A stretch of DNA of 64,000 nucleotides from Colivivens sp963594655 (GCA_963594655.1 CAVBFD010000002.1:1-64000), one strand, 5' to 3'. Positions 8,042-17,593 are shown, numbered from the stretch's first letter. Numbers and translations are program-made. Notes: generated by a model from the letters alone, not told the origin.

Positions 8042-9967
8042 TCATTTCGTTTTCAGTGGCGCGGGACCGTTGAGTGTAGGCTTGACAGGGATTATCTTTC
8101 CTTTCTTGTCGAACGTCATCTCATCTATACATACCTCACGGTGGTAGCCGGGACCGTTGTGGAGGTAATCCTTGTTGATGCGGTGGTACACGATATACCA
8201 CTTGTCCTTGCCCTTCAGTTGGAGTACCGAGTTGTGCGCCGTACCGTAAATCCTGTTGTCCGGGTCCTGTTGCAGTACCACAGGTTGGTCTGCCACCGTA
8301 ATCGGACCAAGCGGACTCTTGCTTGTTCCATACGCCACATGATAGTTGGGACTGCCAGTATCGTCCACACTCCACATGAAGTAATAGAGTCCCTTACGGT
8401 AGAACACGTAAGCCGCCTCACGGAAAGCATAGTCCTTCAGGGTGCCGCCCTCAGGGGTGAGTACCGTTATGGTGTTTTCCTTGACACTTGTCATGTCGTC
8501 GTTCAGTTCCGCTCCGGCCATGTATCCGTTGCCCCAGTAGATGTAGTGCTTGCCGCTCTTAGGGTCGGTGAACACATCCACGTCAATCTGTTGTCCTCTA
8601 CCCACAGGAGAGTCACTTATGATCGGTTTGCCGAAGTCCGTGAACGGTCCGCAAGGGTCGTCAGCGATGGCCACACCGATCTCCTTACGTTTGCCTGCGT
8701 CGGCACTGTAATAGAGGAAGTACTTGTAACTGCCGTCCTTCTGCCTCACCTCCTCGATGGCCGGCGCCCATGCGTTGCCCTTGGCCCACGGCACTTGGTC
8801 GGACTTGACATCCAGAACCGTTCCCTCCAGTTTCCAGTCAATGAGGTTGTCGGACGAGAACGCCTGGAAGTAATAGCCTCCCCATTCGCTGAAGCCGTCG
8901 GATGTGGAATATATATAGTACTTTCCTGTCTTGTTGGAGTAAAGCACCTCAGGGTCGGCGTGGAAGCCCTCAAGAACCGGTTGCTTGGTTGACGGAAACT
9001 CCTTCAGCAGACGGTCCTTCTCCGCTTGGGTGATAGGTATCATCGTTCCGTGCCGGGGAGTGAACATCCCTTCTGTCTTGGTATCCTGCACGATGGAGAA
9101 TGTCTTGAGGTCGGCTGACTTGCAGAACTGGTAATAGCCCTTCATGTAGCAGTCGTACATCACGATCCAACTGTCGCCGTCGATGGACTTGCATACACCT
9201 ACTCCCTCTACGGCAGTCTTCGCCTGTTCCACACGATCCGGCAGTTTGGTCCACTGAGATCCGTCCGCCGATCCGTCTGCAGGGAGGATGCTCTTGGTGG
9301 TCGCCTGGTAAATGCCACTGCCTGCCTCACTCTTATAAAAGAGGTGGAACAGTCCGTCCTTGTCGTTGTACACGATGTCCCCGTCTATCGCCGCCTTACC
9401 GTCGTCAAAGAGAAGGCGCGGCTCACTGATGTCAGTGAAGTCCTCGTTGGCGTAACTGAAATAAATCTTGTCGTACTTGTTGGTGGGTGACAGGAGTGAA
9501 TAGAATACCACATATTTGCCGCTCGCCTTGTCGTACACCGTTTCCGGCGCCCACACACGCTGCACGTATCTCCAGTCCTTGGCGAACTTGGTAGGGAAAT
9601 ATATATTGGAGTGTTCCCAGTGGATGAGGTCAGTACTCTTCATCAGTATAAGTCCACGGTTGGACGACCATCCCAGACTGGACTTCATGTCGGTCACGAC
9701 CATGTAGAAAGTCTTACCGTCTTCGCAGCGCAGGATGTGGGGGTCGCGCACACAACCTGTAATCGCTATCGTGTCGGACGCAATGACAGGTTTGCCGTTG
9801 TTGAGTGGAGTCCAGTTGTAGCCGTCGTCGCTCAACGCATAACAGATTTGTTCTTTTTCCGGTGCGTTGCCCGTGAAATAAGTGAACAGGTAAGCCACGT
9901 TCTTTTCCTGAGCGTTCGCGCCGATGAAAAGACCGGACAGTGCAAGGGTGAGAAAGGTTTTCTTCAT
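8042..9967 (-). CDS. Secreted protein with two GH43 domains
   Basis: A 641-residue protein with a signal peptide (cleavage near residue 20, GANAQ) and two five-bladed beta-propeller domains of the GH43 type. The first (about 24-315) has Asp75 in VRDPHI as a candidate base and Glu254 in AVEGVG as a candidate acid. The second (about 330-630) has Asp338 in HADPEV, Asp462/464 in QIDVDVF and Glu517 in FREAAYVF, a complete catalytic triad pattern. GH43 enzymes release arabinose, xylose or galactose from plant or mucin-type glycans. Two complete catalytic domains in one chain may attack two linkages, or one may be a binding module. Upstream is the outer-membrane barrel gene, 24 bases away. Confidence 0.85.
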   Translation of the reverse strand: MKKTFLTLALSGLFIGANAQEKNVAYLFTYFTGNAPEKEQICYALSDDGYNWTPLNNGKPVIASDTIAITGCVRDPHILRCEDGKTFYMVVTDMKSSLGWSSNRGLILMKSTDLIHWEHSNIYFPTKFAKDWRYVQRVWAPETVYDKASGKYVVFYSLLSPTNKYDKIYFSYANEDFTDISEPRLLFDDGKAAIDGDIVYNDKDGLFHLFYKSEAGSGIYQATTKSILPADGSADGSQWTKLPDRVEQAKTAVEGVGVCKSIDGDSWIVMYDCYMKGYYQFCKSADLKTFSIVQDTKTEGMFTPRHGTMIPITQAEKDRLLKEFPSTKQPVLEGFHADPEVLYSNKTGKYYIYSTSDGFSEWGGYYFQAFSSDNLIDWKLEGTVLDVKSDQVPWAKGNAWAPAIEEVRQKDGSYKYFLYYSADAGKRKEIGVAIADDPCGPFTDFGKPIISDSPVGRGQQIDVDVFTDPKSGKHYIYWGNGYMAGAELNDDMTSVKENTITVLTPEGGTLKDYAFREAAYVFYRKGLYYFMWSVDDTGSPNYHVAYGTSKSPLGPITVADQPVVLQQDPDNRIYGTAHNSVLQLKGKDKWYIVYHRINKDYLHNGPGYHREVCIDEMTFDKKGKIIPVKPTLNGPAPLKTK

Positions 9968-9991
9968 AATTATATCCGTATTGATGATTGT

Positions 9992-10717
9992 TCATTCAGT
10001 TTTGTTCTTTGTCTTCACAATATCGAAGAGGTAAGTCAGCTTGCAAGTGACGGTCTGGTGGGCGGACCTGGTGAAGGACGCGCTGCTGCTGTTGTCGAAC
10101 GTGTCGCCCAGACCGAAGTAGTACCTGCCGTCAAGCAGGAAATGCCCGATGGCGGTAGACAGCTCGATGCCGACGCCGGCCGCTATTCCGTAGTCAATCT
10201 TGTTCTTCACTGGTTCGCTGTACTGCTCGACCACGTTGTTGGGACGTTTAGACACGTCCCATGTGCCGCCTCCACGGTGTTCTGTACTTCCGAGATTGTA
10301 TCCTATCTGAGGACCCGCCTCAAAGAGGAACTTACAGCCCCTGCGCTCATAACCCCAACCCAGTTGCATGAGAACAGGCACCTGTATGTATGTCAGGTCA
10401 TGGCTGTAGGTGTTGCCGCTGCCGTCCTCAATCAGCTCCTTCCATCCCATATTGGCATAGTTCACCTCTATCAGCACCCCACATATTGTCGTGAAGTACT
10501 TCTCGCAGATGTAACGTGCGGAGAAACCGAAAGTGGGGGAACCCTTGTACGACTGTTTGATGGCGGGATTGAAATCCATCTTGGTCATCAGATAGCCGCC
10601 GTTGACTCCCACGGAGAAGTCGTTCCTCGGCTCTCCTACCTGGGCATGCGCCGTCAGGGTGAATACGGACAGTACAACGGTGAATAAAGGGAATATGTGA
10701 CGAAATACAGGTTTCAT
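9992..10717 (-). CDS. Outer-membrane beta-barrel protein
   Basis: A 241-residue protein with a signal peptide (TAHAQ, about residue 26) followed by alternating amphipathic strands with frequent Gly and aromatic residues, ending in a strand with YLFDIV. This is the pattern of the small outer-membrane barrel family common in Bacteroidetes (PorT/OMP_b-brl_2 type). Segments such as GVNGGYL, SARYICEKYF and GPQIGYNLG are typical strand pairs. It sits 9 bases after the LysM gene. Function is unknown; a structural or transport role linked to the neighbouring LysM and glycosidase genes is an inference. Confidence 0.75.
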   Translation of the reverse strand: MKPVFRHIFPLFTVVLSVFTLTAHAQVGEPRNDFSVGVNGGYLMTKMDFNPAIKQSYKGSPTFGFSARYICEKYFTTICGVLIEVNYANMGWKELIEDGSGNTYSHDLTYIQVPVLMQLGWGYERRGCKFLFEAGPQIGYNLGSTEHRGGGTWDVSKRPNNVVEQYSEPVKNKIDYGIAAGVGIELSTAIGHFLLDGRYYFGLGDTFDNSSSASFTRSAHQTVTCKLTYLFDIVKTKNKTE

Positions 10718-10726
10718 GTCCTTGGC

Positions 10727-12298
10727 TTATAGTTGTCTTACGCTGATTGACCCGTCAGAATTGTATTTCACGAACATCAAGGCATTGTTGACATAACCGC
10801 TCCACGAGTTTTTCTTGGTGAAATGCATGGGGTTCTGCAGTGGACTGCTGCTGAGGTTCTCTATGTTGGCGGCAAAATCCTCGCCCTCCACATATTTGTT
10901 CATGACAAAGAAGTTGGCTATGTCGTAACCGAGCATCCCATAGTGGGGGTAGGTGTTGTACTGGTCACGTCCGAACGCACTGCGGAACTTATGTACGAAC
11001 GCGTTGGAGGCCGTGGAGTTGGGGTTGTTGTAGAAACTGGAGAAGAACATGCAGTTGTACTTGCTGAACGCCGTTATCTCCTTGTTGGCGAATGCCTGCC
11101 AGTCGGGATAGCCGAACAGGTTGATGTCATAGTCCGCCAGTTCCATTTCCTCCAGTTTCCTCACCACACGGTCGAACCCAGTCTTGGTGCTGGATGACGT
11201 TATGAGGATGTTCTCGTTCTTGTCCGAAAGTAGGGTTACCAGACTGTCCATCTCGCTGTATCCCACACTGTGGTAGTTCACGCCCTCACCGTTGAGGAAG
11301 GTCTTCATCCTGGTCACATGCTCGATCTGGTCGGTCTGGTCCTCTATATTGATGAACACCAGGTTGGCGGACGAGTGAAGCGACTGGAAAGTCCCGAACG
11401 CCTTGATGTAAGTCTCCGCATCCATCTTGTGGTTCACCTGGTAAACGTTCGGATGGTTGTTCACGAGCGATGTCTGCGACGACAGCGGCACCACCAGGTC
11501 AATACCGCGGTTTTTGGTGAAATTTATCAGTTTCTGAATGTTCTGCGGTTCCTTGGCTCCGACAATAAGGTTCAGATTCTTCATCTTCGGCAATGTCAGC
11601 ACACTGTCGATGTCAGCCTCGTCATACACGTACACGCTGCCGCTCACTCCGTCCTTCTTCAGTTCCGACAAGGCGAGCATGAAACCTTCGTATAGGTCTA
11701 TCATCGTTATCGCCTCCTTCGACTTCTTCTCGCTGTTGAGTCCGAACGGCATAATCAGAGCCACAGAGACAGGCACCGGTTCCTTGATGACTATTTCCTC
11801 CTCCACGACTTGAGGCTTCATGGCTTCCAGTTCGGCTTGAGTGTAAGGGATGAATATCTCGGTGTCTTTCTTCAACTTGTCCTTCTTGATGGATGGATTG
11901 ACGGCAAGAAGTTCATCTACCGTGACACCAAACTGCTTGGAGATACTGTACAGTGTCTCCTTCTTCTTCACCTTGTATACGAGTTTGTAACCTACAGGAG
12001 TGTCAGCCGCTACATTCTCCACAGGTGTGTCCACTTGTCCTTTATTCGTGGAGCTGTTCTTCTTCCCAGGAATTACCAACACCTGTCCCGCCATTATGGA
12101 CTCGGTTGTGCCAATCGACGGATTGGCTGCTTTCAGGTCCGACATGCTGACTCCATACGCGCGACTTATACCGTAGAGGGTCTCACCTGCTTTCACCTCA
12201 TGACGTTTGACTGTCTGTGCCACAGCACTGCATCCCATGAGGAAGAAGACGAGTGCCAGCACCGTTCTGATTTGTCTGTTTCTCTTCTTGTAGTTCAT
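10727..12298 (-). CDS. LysM protein with periplasmic-binding-protein-like domain
   Basis: A 523-residue secreted protein with a signal peptide ending around residue 27 (SAVAQ). Two LysM domains (about 32-77 and 107-151, with GETLYGISRAYG and KETLYSISKQFG) bind peptidoglycan or chitin-type GlcNAc chains. Residues 175-510 (PVSVALIMPFG onward) resemble the type I periplasmic binding fold of branched-chain amino acid receptors. This combination anchors a ligand-binding domain to the cell wall. It is the first gene of a seven-gene minus-strand series and has a Bacteroidetes -7 box just upstream. The ligand is unknown. Confidence 0.8.
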   Translation of the reverse strand: MNYKKRNRQIRTVLALVFFLMGCSAVAQTVKRHEVKAGETLYGISRAYGVSMSDLKAANPSIGTTESIMAGQVLVIPGKKNSSTNKGQVDTPVENVAADTPVGYKLVYKVKKKETLYSISKQFGVTVDELLAVNPSIKKDKLKKDTEIFIPYTQAELEAMKPQVVEEEIVIKEPVPVSVALIMPFGLNSEKKSKEAITMIDLYEGFMLALSELKKDGVSGSVYVYDEADIDSVLTLPKMKNLNLIVGAKEPQNIQKLINFTKNRGIDLVVPLSSQTSLVNNHPNVYQVNHKMDAETYIKAFGTFQSLHSSANLVFINIEDQTDQIEHVTRMKTFLNGEGVNYHSVGYSEMDSLVTLLSDKNENILITSSSTKTGFDRVVRKLEEMELADYDINLFGYPDWQAFANKEITAFSKYNCMFFSSFYNNPNSTASNAFVHKFRSAFGRDQYNTYPHYGMLGYDIANFFVMNKYVEGEDFAANIENLSSSPLQNPMHFTKKNSWSGYVNNALMFVKYNSDGSISVRQL

Positions 12299-12342
12299 CT
12301 TTCAGATTTGTTCCGTGTCCTAATCCGACACCAATCAAAGCA

Positions 12343-12350
12343 CAAAGATA
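12343..12350 (-). promoter_or_regulatory. -7 box (TATCTTTG) for the LysM-GH97 cluster
   Basis: TATCTTTG followed by T on the minus strand matches the Bacteroidetes -7 consensus TAnnTTTG. It would start a transcript about 38 bases before the LysM start codon. No TTG is found at the usual -33 distance, so only half the promoter is matched. Confidence 0.55.
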
Positions 12351-12444
12351 AGGCAATTCTTCGGGAAGGGAAAATGTTTTTTAATTAAAAGTTCGGAATC
12401 CATAAAAAATCTGGTCGGAGCGTGGCGTATAACGATTATTTTTA

Positions 12445-12452
12445 TACCTTTG
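12445..12452 (+). promoter_or_regulatory. -7 box (TACCTTTG) for the CHU_C gene and uvrA
   Basis: TACCTTTG followed by C matches TAnnTTTG, about 23 bases before the start codon at 12475. At the -33 distance there is TGG, not TTG. The intergenic region is shared with the divergent LysM promoter. Confidence 0.6.
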
Positions 12453-12474
12453 CAGCGACTAAGTAGACGTATAC

Positions 12475-13170
12475 ATGAGAAAACATATAGTTGCTGTTGG
12501 CGGTTGGTTTATTGTAGCTCTGGCGGCTTCCGCGCAGACAGCCAACCCGTCTGTGGTGTTCTACTCCACCGACGAGGGAGCGGATGTGGAGATGAGTCCG
12601 GGCGACGAGCAGTCCGCCCCGGCTCCGTTGGACATCAAGATGTATGCAAACCTGGAGGACAACGAGGGATGGGACGCCACGTGTGAATGGAAACTGTACA
12701 GTGCCACCGGCACGGAGACGGATGCCCTGCTCGACCGTTACGAGGAGAACACCAGCTACACCCTGAACCAGTCGGGTGGCTATTACATCAAGTTGTATGT
12801 GACGTTCACCAACTCCGACGAGGAGACAGTCGAGTATGAGTCGGAGGTGTTCCAGTTGAGCATCACTACCTCCAAACTGTCATGCCCGGACGGATTCTCC
12901 CCGAACGGCGACGGAATTAACGACGTGTTCAAGGTGACGTACCAGTCCATCATATCCATGCAGGGCTCCATCTTCAACAGGTGGGGAAAGAAAATCTACA
13001 GTTTCGACCTCAGCAACGTGGACAAGGGTTGGGACGGCGTGTACAACGGCAAATATGTGAAGGACGGCGTGTACTTCCTCAATCTGCAGGCTACGGGCAG
13101 CGACGGGGTGAAATACAACATCAAGAAGGCAATCAATGTGATGAAAGGACTAAGGGATTATGATGAATGA
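12475..13170 (+). CDS. Secreted protein with CHU_C (type IX secretion, type B) C-terminal domain
   Basis: A 231-residue protein with a signal peptide (cleavage near ASAQ, residue 21), a beta-sandwich-like middle (about 25-132) and a C-terminal domain (about 136-228) with SPNGDGIND at 142-150, FNRWGKKIY and GWDGVYNGK. These are the hallmarks of the gliding-motility-associated CHU_C domain, which in Bacteroidetes directs proteins through the type IX secretion system as a type B signal. The chain is little more than a signal peptide, one domain and the sorting domain. The gene overlaps uvrA by 11 bases, so the two are probably co-transcribed although their functions differ. Confidence 0.85.
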   Translation: MRKHIVAVGGWFIVALAASAQTANPSVVFYSTDEGADVEMSPGDEQSAPAPLDIKMYANLEDNEGWDATCEWKLYSATGTETDALLDRYEENTSYTLNQSGGYYIKLYVTFTNSDEETVEYESEVFQLSITTSKLSCPDGFSPNGDGINDVFKVTYQSIISMQGSIFNRWGKKIYSFDLSNVDKGWDGVYNGKYVKDGVYFLNLQATGSDGVKYNIKKAINVMKGLRDYDE

Positions 13171-15976
13171 CAATATAGAGGTGTTTGGGGCAAGAGTCCA
13201 CAATCTGAAGAACATAGATGTCACGATTCCCAGAAACAGTCTGACTGTCATAACAGGACTGAGCGGCAGCGGAAAGTCCAGTCTCGCTTTCGACACTATC
13301 TTTGCGGAGGGACAGCGTAGGTACATTGAGACGTTCTCCGCCTACGTGCGCAATTTCCTTGGAGGACTGCAGCGTCCGGATGTGGACAAGATAACGGGCC
13401 TGAGTCCGGTCATCAGTATCGAGCAGAAGACCACCAACAAGAACCCGCGCAGTACGGTCGGTACTGTCACCGAGATATACGATTTCCTGCGTCTCCTGTA
13501 TGCCCGTGCCGCCGACGCGTACAGTTACGCCACCGGGGAGAAGATGGTGAAATACACGGAGGAACAGGTACTGTCCCTCATTCTGGACCACTATGGGGAC
13601 AAACGCATATCCATCCTCGCGCCTGTGGTGCGCAGCCGTAAAGGCCATTACAGGGAGTTGTTCGACAGTCTGATGAAAAAGGGTTTCCTGAACGTGCGCA
13701 TTGACGGCGAGATGACAGAGATGGTGCCAGACATGAAGGTGGACAGGTACAAGAACCATGATATAGAAGTGGTGGTGGACCGTCTGAAGGTGAACGCCAA
13801 GGATGAGGCGCGGCTCAAAAACAGTGTCGCCAACGCCATGAGGTTGGGCAGCGGACTTGTACTCATCCTCGACCATGCGACAGGGGAAGTGAAGTACTAC
13901 TCACGGCATCTGATGTGTCCGACTACAGGCATGAGTTACCACGAGCCGGCGCCCAACAACTTCTCGTTCAACTCGCCACAGGGAGCCTGTCCTTGTTGCA
14001 ACGGTTTGGGGTACATCAACACGATAGACAGGGACAAGGTGATTCCCGACCCCGGACTGTCCGTTTACGACGGTGCCATAGCCCCCTTGGGCAAGTACCG
14101 CAACACCATGATATTCTGGCAAATCCACGGAGTGCTGGAGCAACATTCACTGGATTTGCGCACTCCGGTAAAAGACATGCCGGAGGATGCGGTACACGAC
14201 ATCATATACGGTTGCAATGATCCTGTAAGGATTTCTTCCGAACTGACCCACCAGACGAATGACTACTACGACCACTATGACGGTATCGCGGCCTACATCA
14301 ACCAACTGCGCGACTGCGACACGTCAGCCTCAACACAGAAGTGGATTGACTCCTTCGACAGTGTGGCCATCTGTCCCGAATGTCACGGGGCGCGGTTGAA
14401 CAGGGAAGCCCTCAGTTACCGCCTTGCCGACAAGAACATCTTTGAGTTGTCGTGCATGGATTTGTGCGACCTCCACGACTGGATGTGCCGTGTGGAAGAC
14501 TCTCTGTCTGACAGGCAACGGAAGATAGCCACGGAGATACTGAAAGAGATATGCAACCGGTTGAAGTTTCTTCTCGACGTGGGACTGGATTACCTCTCGC
14601 TGAACCGTTCCACCATGACCTTGTCGGGCGGCGAGAGCCAGCGCATACGTCTTGCCACCCAAATCGGGTCCAAACTGGTGAATGTGCTGTATATCCTCGA
14701 CGAGCCGAGTATCGGTCTGCACCAGAGGGACAACCAGCGTCTGATAGACTCACTGAAGACTCTTCGTGACGAAGGCAACACCGTAGTGGTGGTGGAACAC
14801 GACAAGGACATGATGCTCAGTGCTGACTATATCATCGACATGGGTCCCTATGCGGGACGCAGGGGAGGTGAAGTCATGTTCCAAGGCACACCGCGGGAAC
14901 TGTTGAAGACGGACACGCTGACCGCCCGTTATCTGAATATGGACCAGACTGGCTGTATGGACGGTTCGGACCATGGGGGCAAGTCGCCTGACAGTGACGA
15001 ATGGCTTGTGCTTAACGGATGCAGGAGCAACAACCTGAAGAACGTGTCCGTAAGGTTTCCGCTGCATAAACTGATTTGCGTCACAGGTGTCAGCGGCAGC
15101 GGCAAGTCAACACTTATCAACGACACCCTGCAACCGATACTCAGTAAGCATCTATACCACTCGCTCAAAGAACCGCTGGAGTACGACTCGGTTGAGGGAC
15201 TGGACTTCTTCAATAAGGTAGTGAGTGTGGACCAGTCGCCCATCGGTAGGACTCCGCGCAGTAACCCGGCAACCTACACCGGTGTGTTCAGTGACATCCG
15301 TGACCTGTTCGTCAAGTTGCCAGAGTCGGTCCTGCGGGGCTACAAGCCGGGACGGTTCTCGTTCAACGTGTCTGGAGGCAGGTGCGAGGCGTGTGGAGGC
15401 AACGGCTACAAGACCATCGCCATGAATTTCCTGCCTGACGTGCTTGTACCCTGTGAAGTGTGTCACGGAAAGAGGTACAACAGGGAGACCTGCGAGGTTA
15501 AGTTCAAGGGAAAGTCCATTGCCGACATCTTGGACATGACAATCAACCAGACTGTGGAATTCTTTGAGTTCCAGCCGAATATTCTCAATAAAATCAAGGT
15601 GATACAAGATGTCGGGTTGGGATACATAAAACTCGGACAACCGTCAACCACCTTGTCGGGAGGCGAGAGCCAGCGGGTGAAACTGGCGACCGAACTGAGC
15701 CGTAGGGATACGGGGCGTACCCTTTATATTCTGGACGAGCCGACCACCGGTCTGCATTACGAGGACATAAAGGCGTTGATGAGTGTGTTGAAGATACTTG
15801 TAGCCAAGGGAAACACGGTGATTGTCATCGAACACAATATTGATGTCATAAAACAGGCGGACTATATCATCGACATGGGTCCTGATGGGGGCAACAAGGG
15901 CGGTGAGGTTGTGGCCCAAGGCACTATTGACGACATAGTGAGGACAAAGCGCGGTTACACGTGGAAGTACCTGTAA
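13160..15976 (+). CDS. uvrA: Excinuclease ABC subunit A (UvrA)
   Basis: A 938-residue UvrA, the damage-recognition ATPase of nucleotide excision repair, acting with UvrB and UvrC. Two ABC-type ATPase modules are visible: Walker A GLSGSGKS at 33-40 and GVSGSGKS in the second half, each with an LSGGESQR signature (LATQIGS and LATELSRR following). Zinc-binding cysteine pairs CPCC, CPEC, CEAC and CEVC are present. Length is typical. Two consecutive ATG codons (13160 and 13163) can serve as start; both lie inside the end of the preceding gene. The remaining uvr genes are not in the window. Confidence 0.97.
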   Translation: MMNDNIEVFGARVHNLKNIDVTIPRNSLTVITGLSGSGKSSLAFDTIFAEGQRRYIETFSAYVRNFLGGLQRPDVDKITGLSPVISIEQKTTNKNPRSTVGTVTEIYDFLRLLYARAADAYSYATGEKMVKYTEEQVLSLILDHYGDKRISILAPVVRSRKGHYRELFDSLMKKGFLNVRIDGEMTEMVPDMKVDRYKNHDIEVVVDRLKVNAKDEARLKNSVANAMRLGSGLVLILDHATGEVKYYSRHLMCPTTGMSYHEPAPNNFSFNSPQGACPCCNGLGYINTIDRDKVIPDPGLSVYDGAIAPLGKYRNTMIFWQIHGVLEQHSLDLRTPVKDMPEDAVHDIIYGCNDPVRISSELTHQTNDYYDHYDGIAAYINQLRDCDTSASTQKWIDSFDSVAICPECHGARLNREALSYRLADKNIFELSCMDLCDLHDWMCRVEDSLSDRQRKIATEILKEICNRLKFLLDVGLDYLSLNRSTMTLSGGESQRIRLATQIGSKLVNVLYILDEPSIGLHQRDNQRLIDSLKTLRDEGNTVVVVEHDKDMMLSADYIIDMGPYAGRRGGEVMFQGTPRELLKTDTLTARYLNMDQTGCMDGSDHGGKSPDSDEWLVLNGCRSNNLKNVSVRFPLHKLICVTGVSGSGKSTLINDTLQPILSKHLYHSLKEPLEYDSVEGLDFFNKVVSVDQSPIGRTPRSNPATYTGVFSDIRDLFVKLPESVLRGYKPGRFSFNVSGGRCEACGGNGYKTIAMNFLPDVLVPCEVCHGKRYNRETCEVKFKGKSIADILDMTINQTVEFFEFQPNILNKIKVIQDVGLGYIKLGQPSTTLSGGESQRVKLATELSRRDTGRTLYILDEPTTGLHYEDIKALMSVLKILVAKGNTVIVIEHNIDVIKQADYIIDMGPDGGNKGGEVVAQGTIDDIVRTKRGYTWKYL

Positions 15977-16054
15977 GGCACATCCGGCACTGAGCGTTAT
16001 TTGCCATATTGCAGGACAATACAGATTACAAGAGACTAATAATCCGTAAATGCA

Positions 16055-16084
16055 TTGTCATGTGGAAATAAATCCGTATTTTTG
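16055..16084 (+). promoter_or_regulatory. Bacteroidetes promoter for the DUF4836-to-his series
   Basis: TTG at 16055-16057, 19 bases, then TATTTTTG at 16077-16084 followed by C, an exact match to the TTG/TAnnTTTG layout. Transcription would begin near 16091. This argues against the upstream in-frame codons at 16050 and 16089 as translation starts for the lipoprotein gene. Confidence 0.75.
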
Positions 16085-16109
16085 CACGATGAATGATCAA
16101 GTGTTGAGT

Positions 16110-17591
16110 ATGACAGGCAAAACATTATATGTGACGATGGTCAGGCGCGTGACTGTATGTGCGGCGATATGTGTGGCGGTACTGTCGTTCGTCGCCTGCT
16201 CCGGTAGCGGTGTGGACAACTATAAAAAGGTCATCCCGAAGGAGGCGAGTCTGGTTGCCGCGATTGACTTGAAGTCCGTGGCGGAGGATATGGACATCAC
16301 GCACTCGCCGATGTTCAAGGTTGCTCTCTCTTCCGCACTCATATTTATCGACGCTGCGGATAAGGGCAATTTGAAGGCAGTGCTGAACGACCCGTCCCTC
16401 ACGGGCATAGACTTTTCCAAACCGGCGTATCTGTTTGGTGTGAAAGGACAGGTGTTCGGTGTCACGATGAAGGTGGAGGACGAGTCGCTGACAGAGACAT
16501 TCATATCCTCGCTCGTAGGTCTCGGACTATGCTCGAAGGTGGTGGAACACGACGGACTAAGTTGGAGTACACTGTTGGACGACATAGGTCTTGTGTGGTC
16601 CGACAACACTTTGTTGCTGTTGCATGTAAACAGTTCGAGTCGCCAGGCGGGAGAGAAACTTATGTTGGCGTACATGCGGTTGGACGAGAAAGACGCTTTC
16701 GTGTCAACCCACAACTACGAGATGATGACAGGATGGGGGGACGACGATGACGACGACATCATGATATACGCCAACTCTTCAGTCATGCCGGATTTGATGA
16801 ACCCGATTATGAAAACGCTGGGAGTGTCGGCTGTGGGTGCCGCCAACATGGAGCTTGTGGCCTCTGTGGACATTGACGACAGCGGCTTTGAGATAGAGTC
16901 CAGACTGTTCAGCAATGACCGGAAGACACAGGCGAGACTGGACGAGTTCCTACATTCCCTGAGACCGATAAGAGGAACATACGCTGAACAGGTTCCGCAC
17001 GGTTGCGACATGTGGGTGTACATGGGAGTGGACGGTGACAAGTTCCTGCCTGTGCTGAAACGGATCCCGTCGGTGAAGGAAACCCTTATAGGAGCCAACA
17101 TGGGTGTTGATGCCGACAAGATGATAAGGACTGTTGACGGCGATGTGCTGATGTTGGCGTACGGAAAGGGGACGGACAGCGGCAAGAAGATCGATACTCA
17201 TGTATCAGTATACGCACAACTCAAGGACACACGGTTCTTGGCGGACGTGGACTACTGGATGAAATCCGCCAAGAGCTACGGAATCAAAATGGCCCGCACG
17301 GGGGACAATGAGTATAGAATCAGTGGCTCTGACTCGGGGGATTTGTATTGGGCAGCAAAAGACGGACAACTGTACTTAGGTACATCCATGTATACTCCGC
17401 TCACGCGGCAGGTAGTCAGTGACGTGGACGAGGATGATGTTCACGACAAGTTGATTGTAGGCCACATGGACTTGCTGGAGTTGTCACCGCTGTTGAGATC
17501 CGTCTCATTCTGTGTGGACAGAGACGGAGAGATAAACATCGACGTACATACAACCAGTATGATAAAGATACTTAGCGATTTCATGCATTGA
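16110..17591 (+). CDS. DUF4836-like lipoprotein
   Basis: A protein of about 493 residues with a hydrophobic leader and a lipobox-like end (LSFVAC), so probably a lipoprotein. Start codons at 16050 and 16089 precede or touch the predicted transcription start; 16110 or 16137 (MVRRVTVC) is more likely, and 16137 gives the most typical lipoprotein signal. The mature part begins VIPKEASLVAAIDLKS, with many DxD and beta-strand segments, matching Bacteroidetes DUF4836 proteins, whose function is unknown. It heads an operon with an ABC ATPase and an FtsX-like permease; the ATPase start lies 2 bases after this stop. This suggests a lipoprotein partner of the transporter, by position only. Confidence 0.7.
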   Translation: MTGKTLYVTMVRRVTVCAAICVAVLSFVACSGSGVDNYKKVIPKEASLVAAIDLKSVAEDMDITHSPMFKVALSSALIFIDAADKGNLKAVLNDPSLTGIDFSKPAYLFGVKGQVFGVTMKVEDESLTETFISSLVGLGLCSKVVEHDGLSWSTLLDDIGLVWSDNTLLLLHVNSSSRQAGEKLMLAYMRLDEKDAFVSTHNYEMMTGWGDDDDDDIMIYANSSVMPDLMNPIMKTLGVSAVGAANMELVASVDIDDSGFEIESRLFSNDRKTQARLDEFLHSLRPIRGTYAEQVPHGCDMWVYMGVDGDKFLPVLKRIPSVKETLIGANMGVDADKMIRTVDGDVLMLAYGKGTDSGKKIDTHVSVYAQLKDTRFLADVDYWMKSAKSYGIKMARTGDNEYRISGSDSGDLYWAAKDGQLYLGTSMYTPLTRQVVSDVDEDDVHDKLIVGHMDLLELSPLLRSVSFCVDRDGEINIDVHTTSMIKILSDFMH

Positions 17592-17593
17592 GG

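Noticed and set aside
7874..8992. 372-codon open frame opposite the GH43 gene
   Set aside because: Antisense shadow, His/Arg/Val rich, no motif, while the minus strand encodes a clear GH43 protein.
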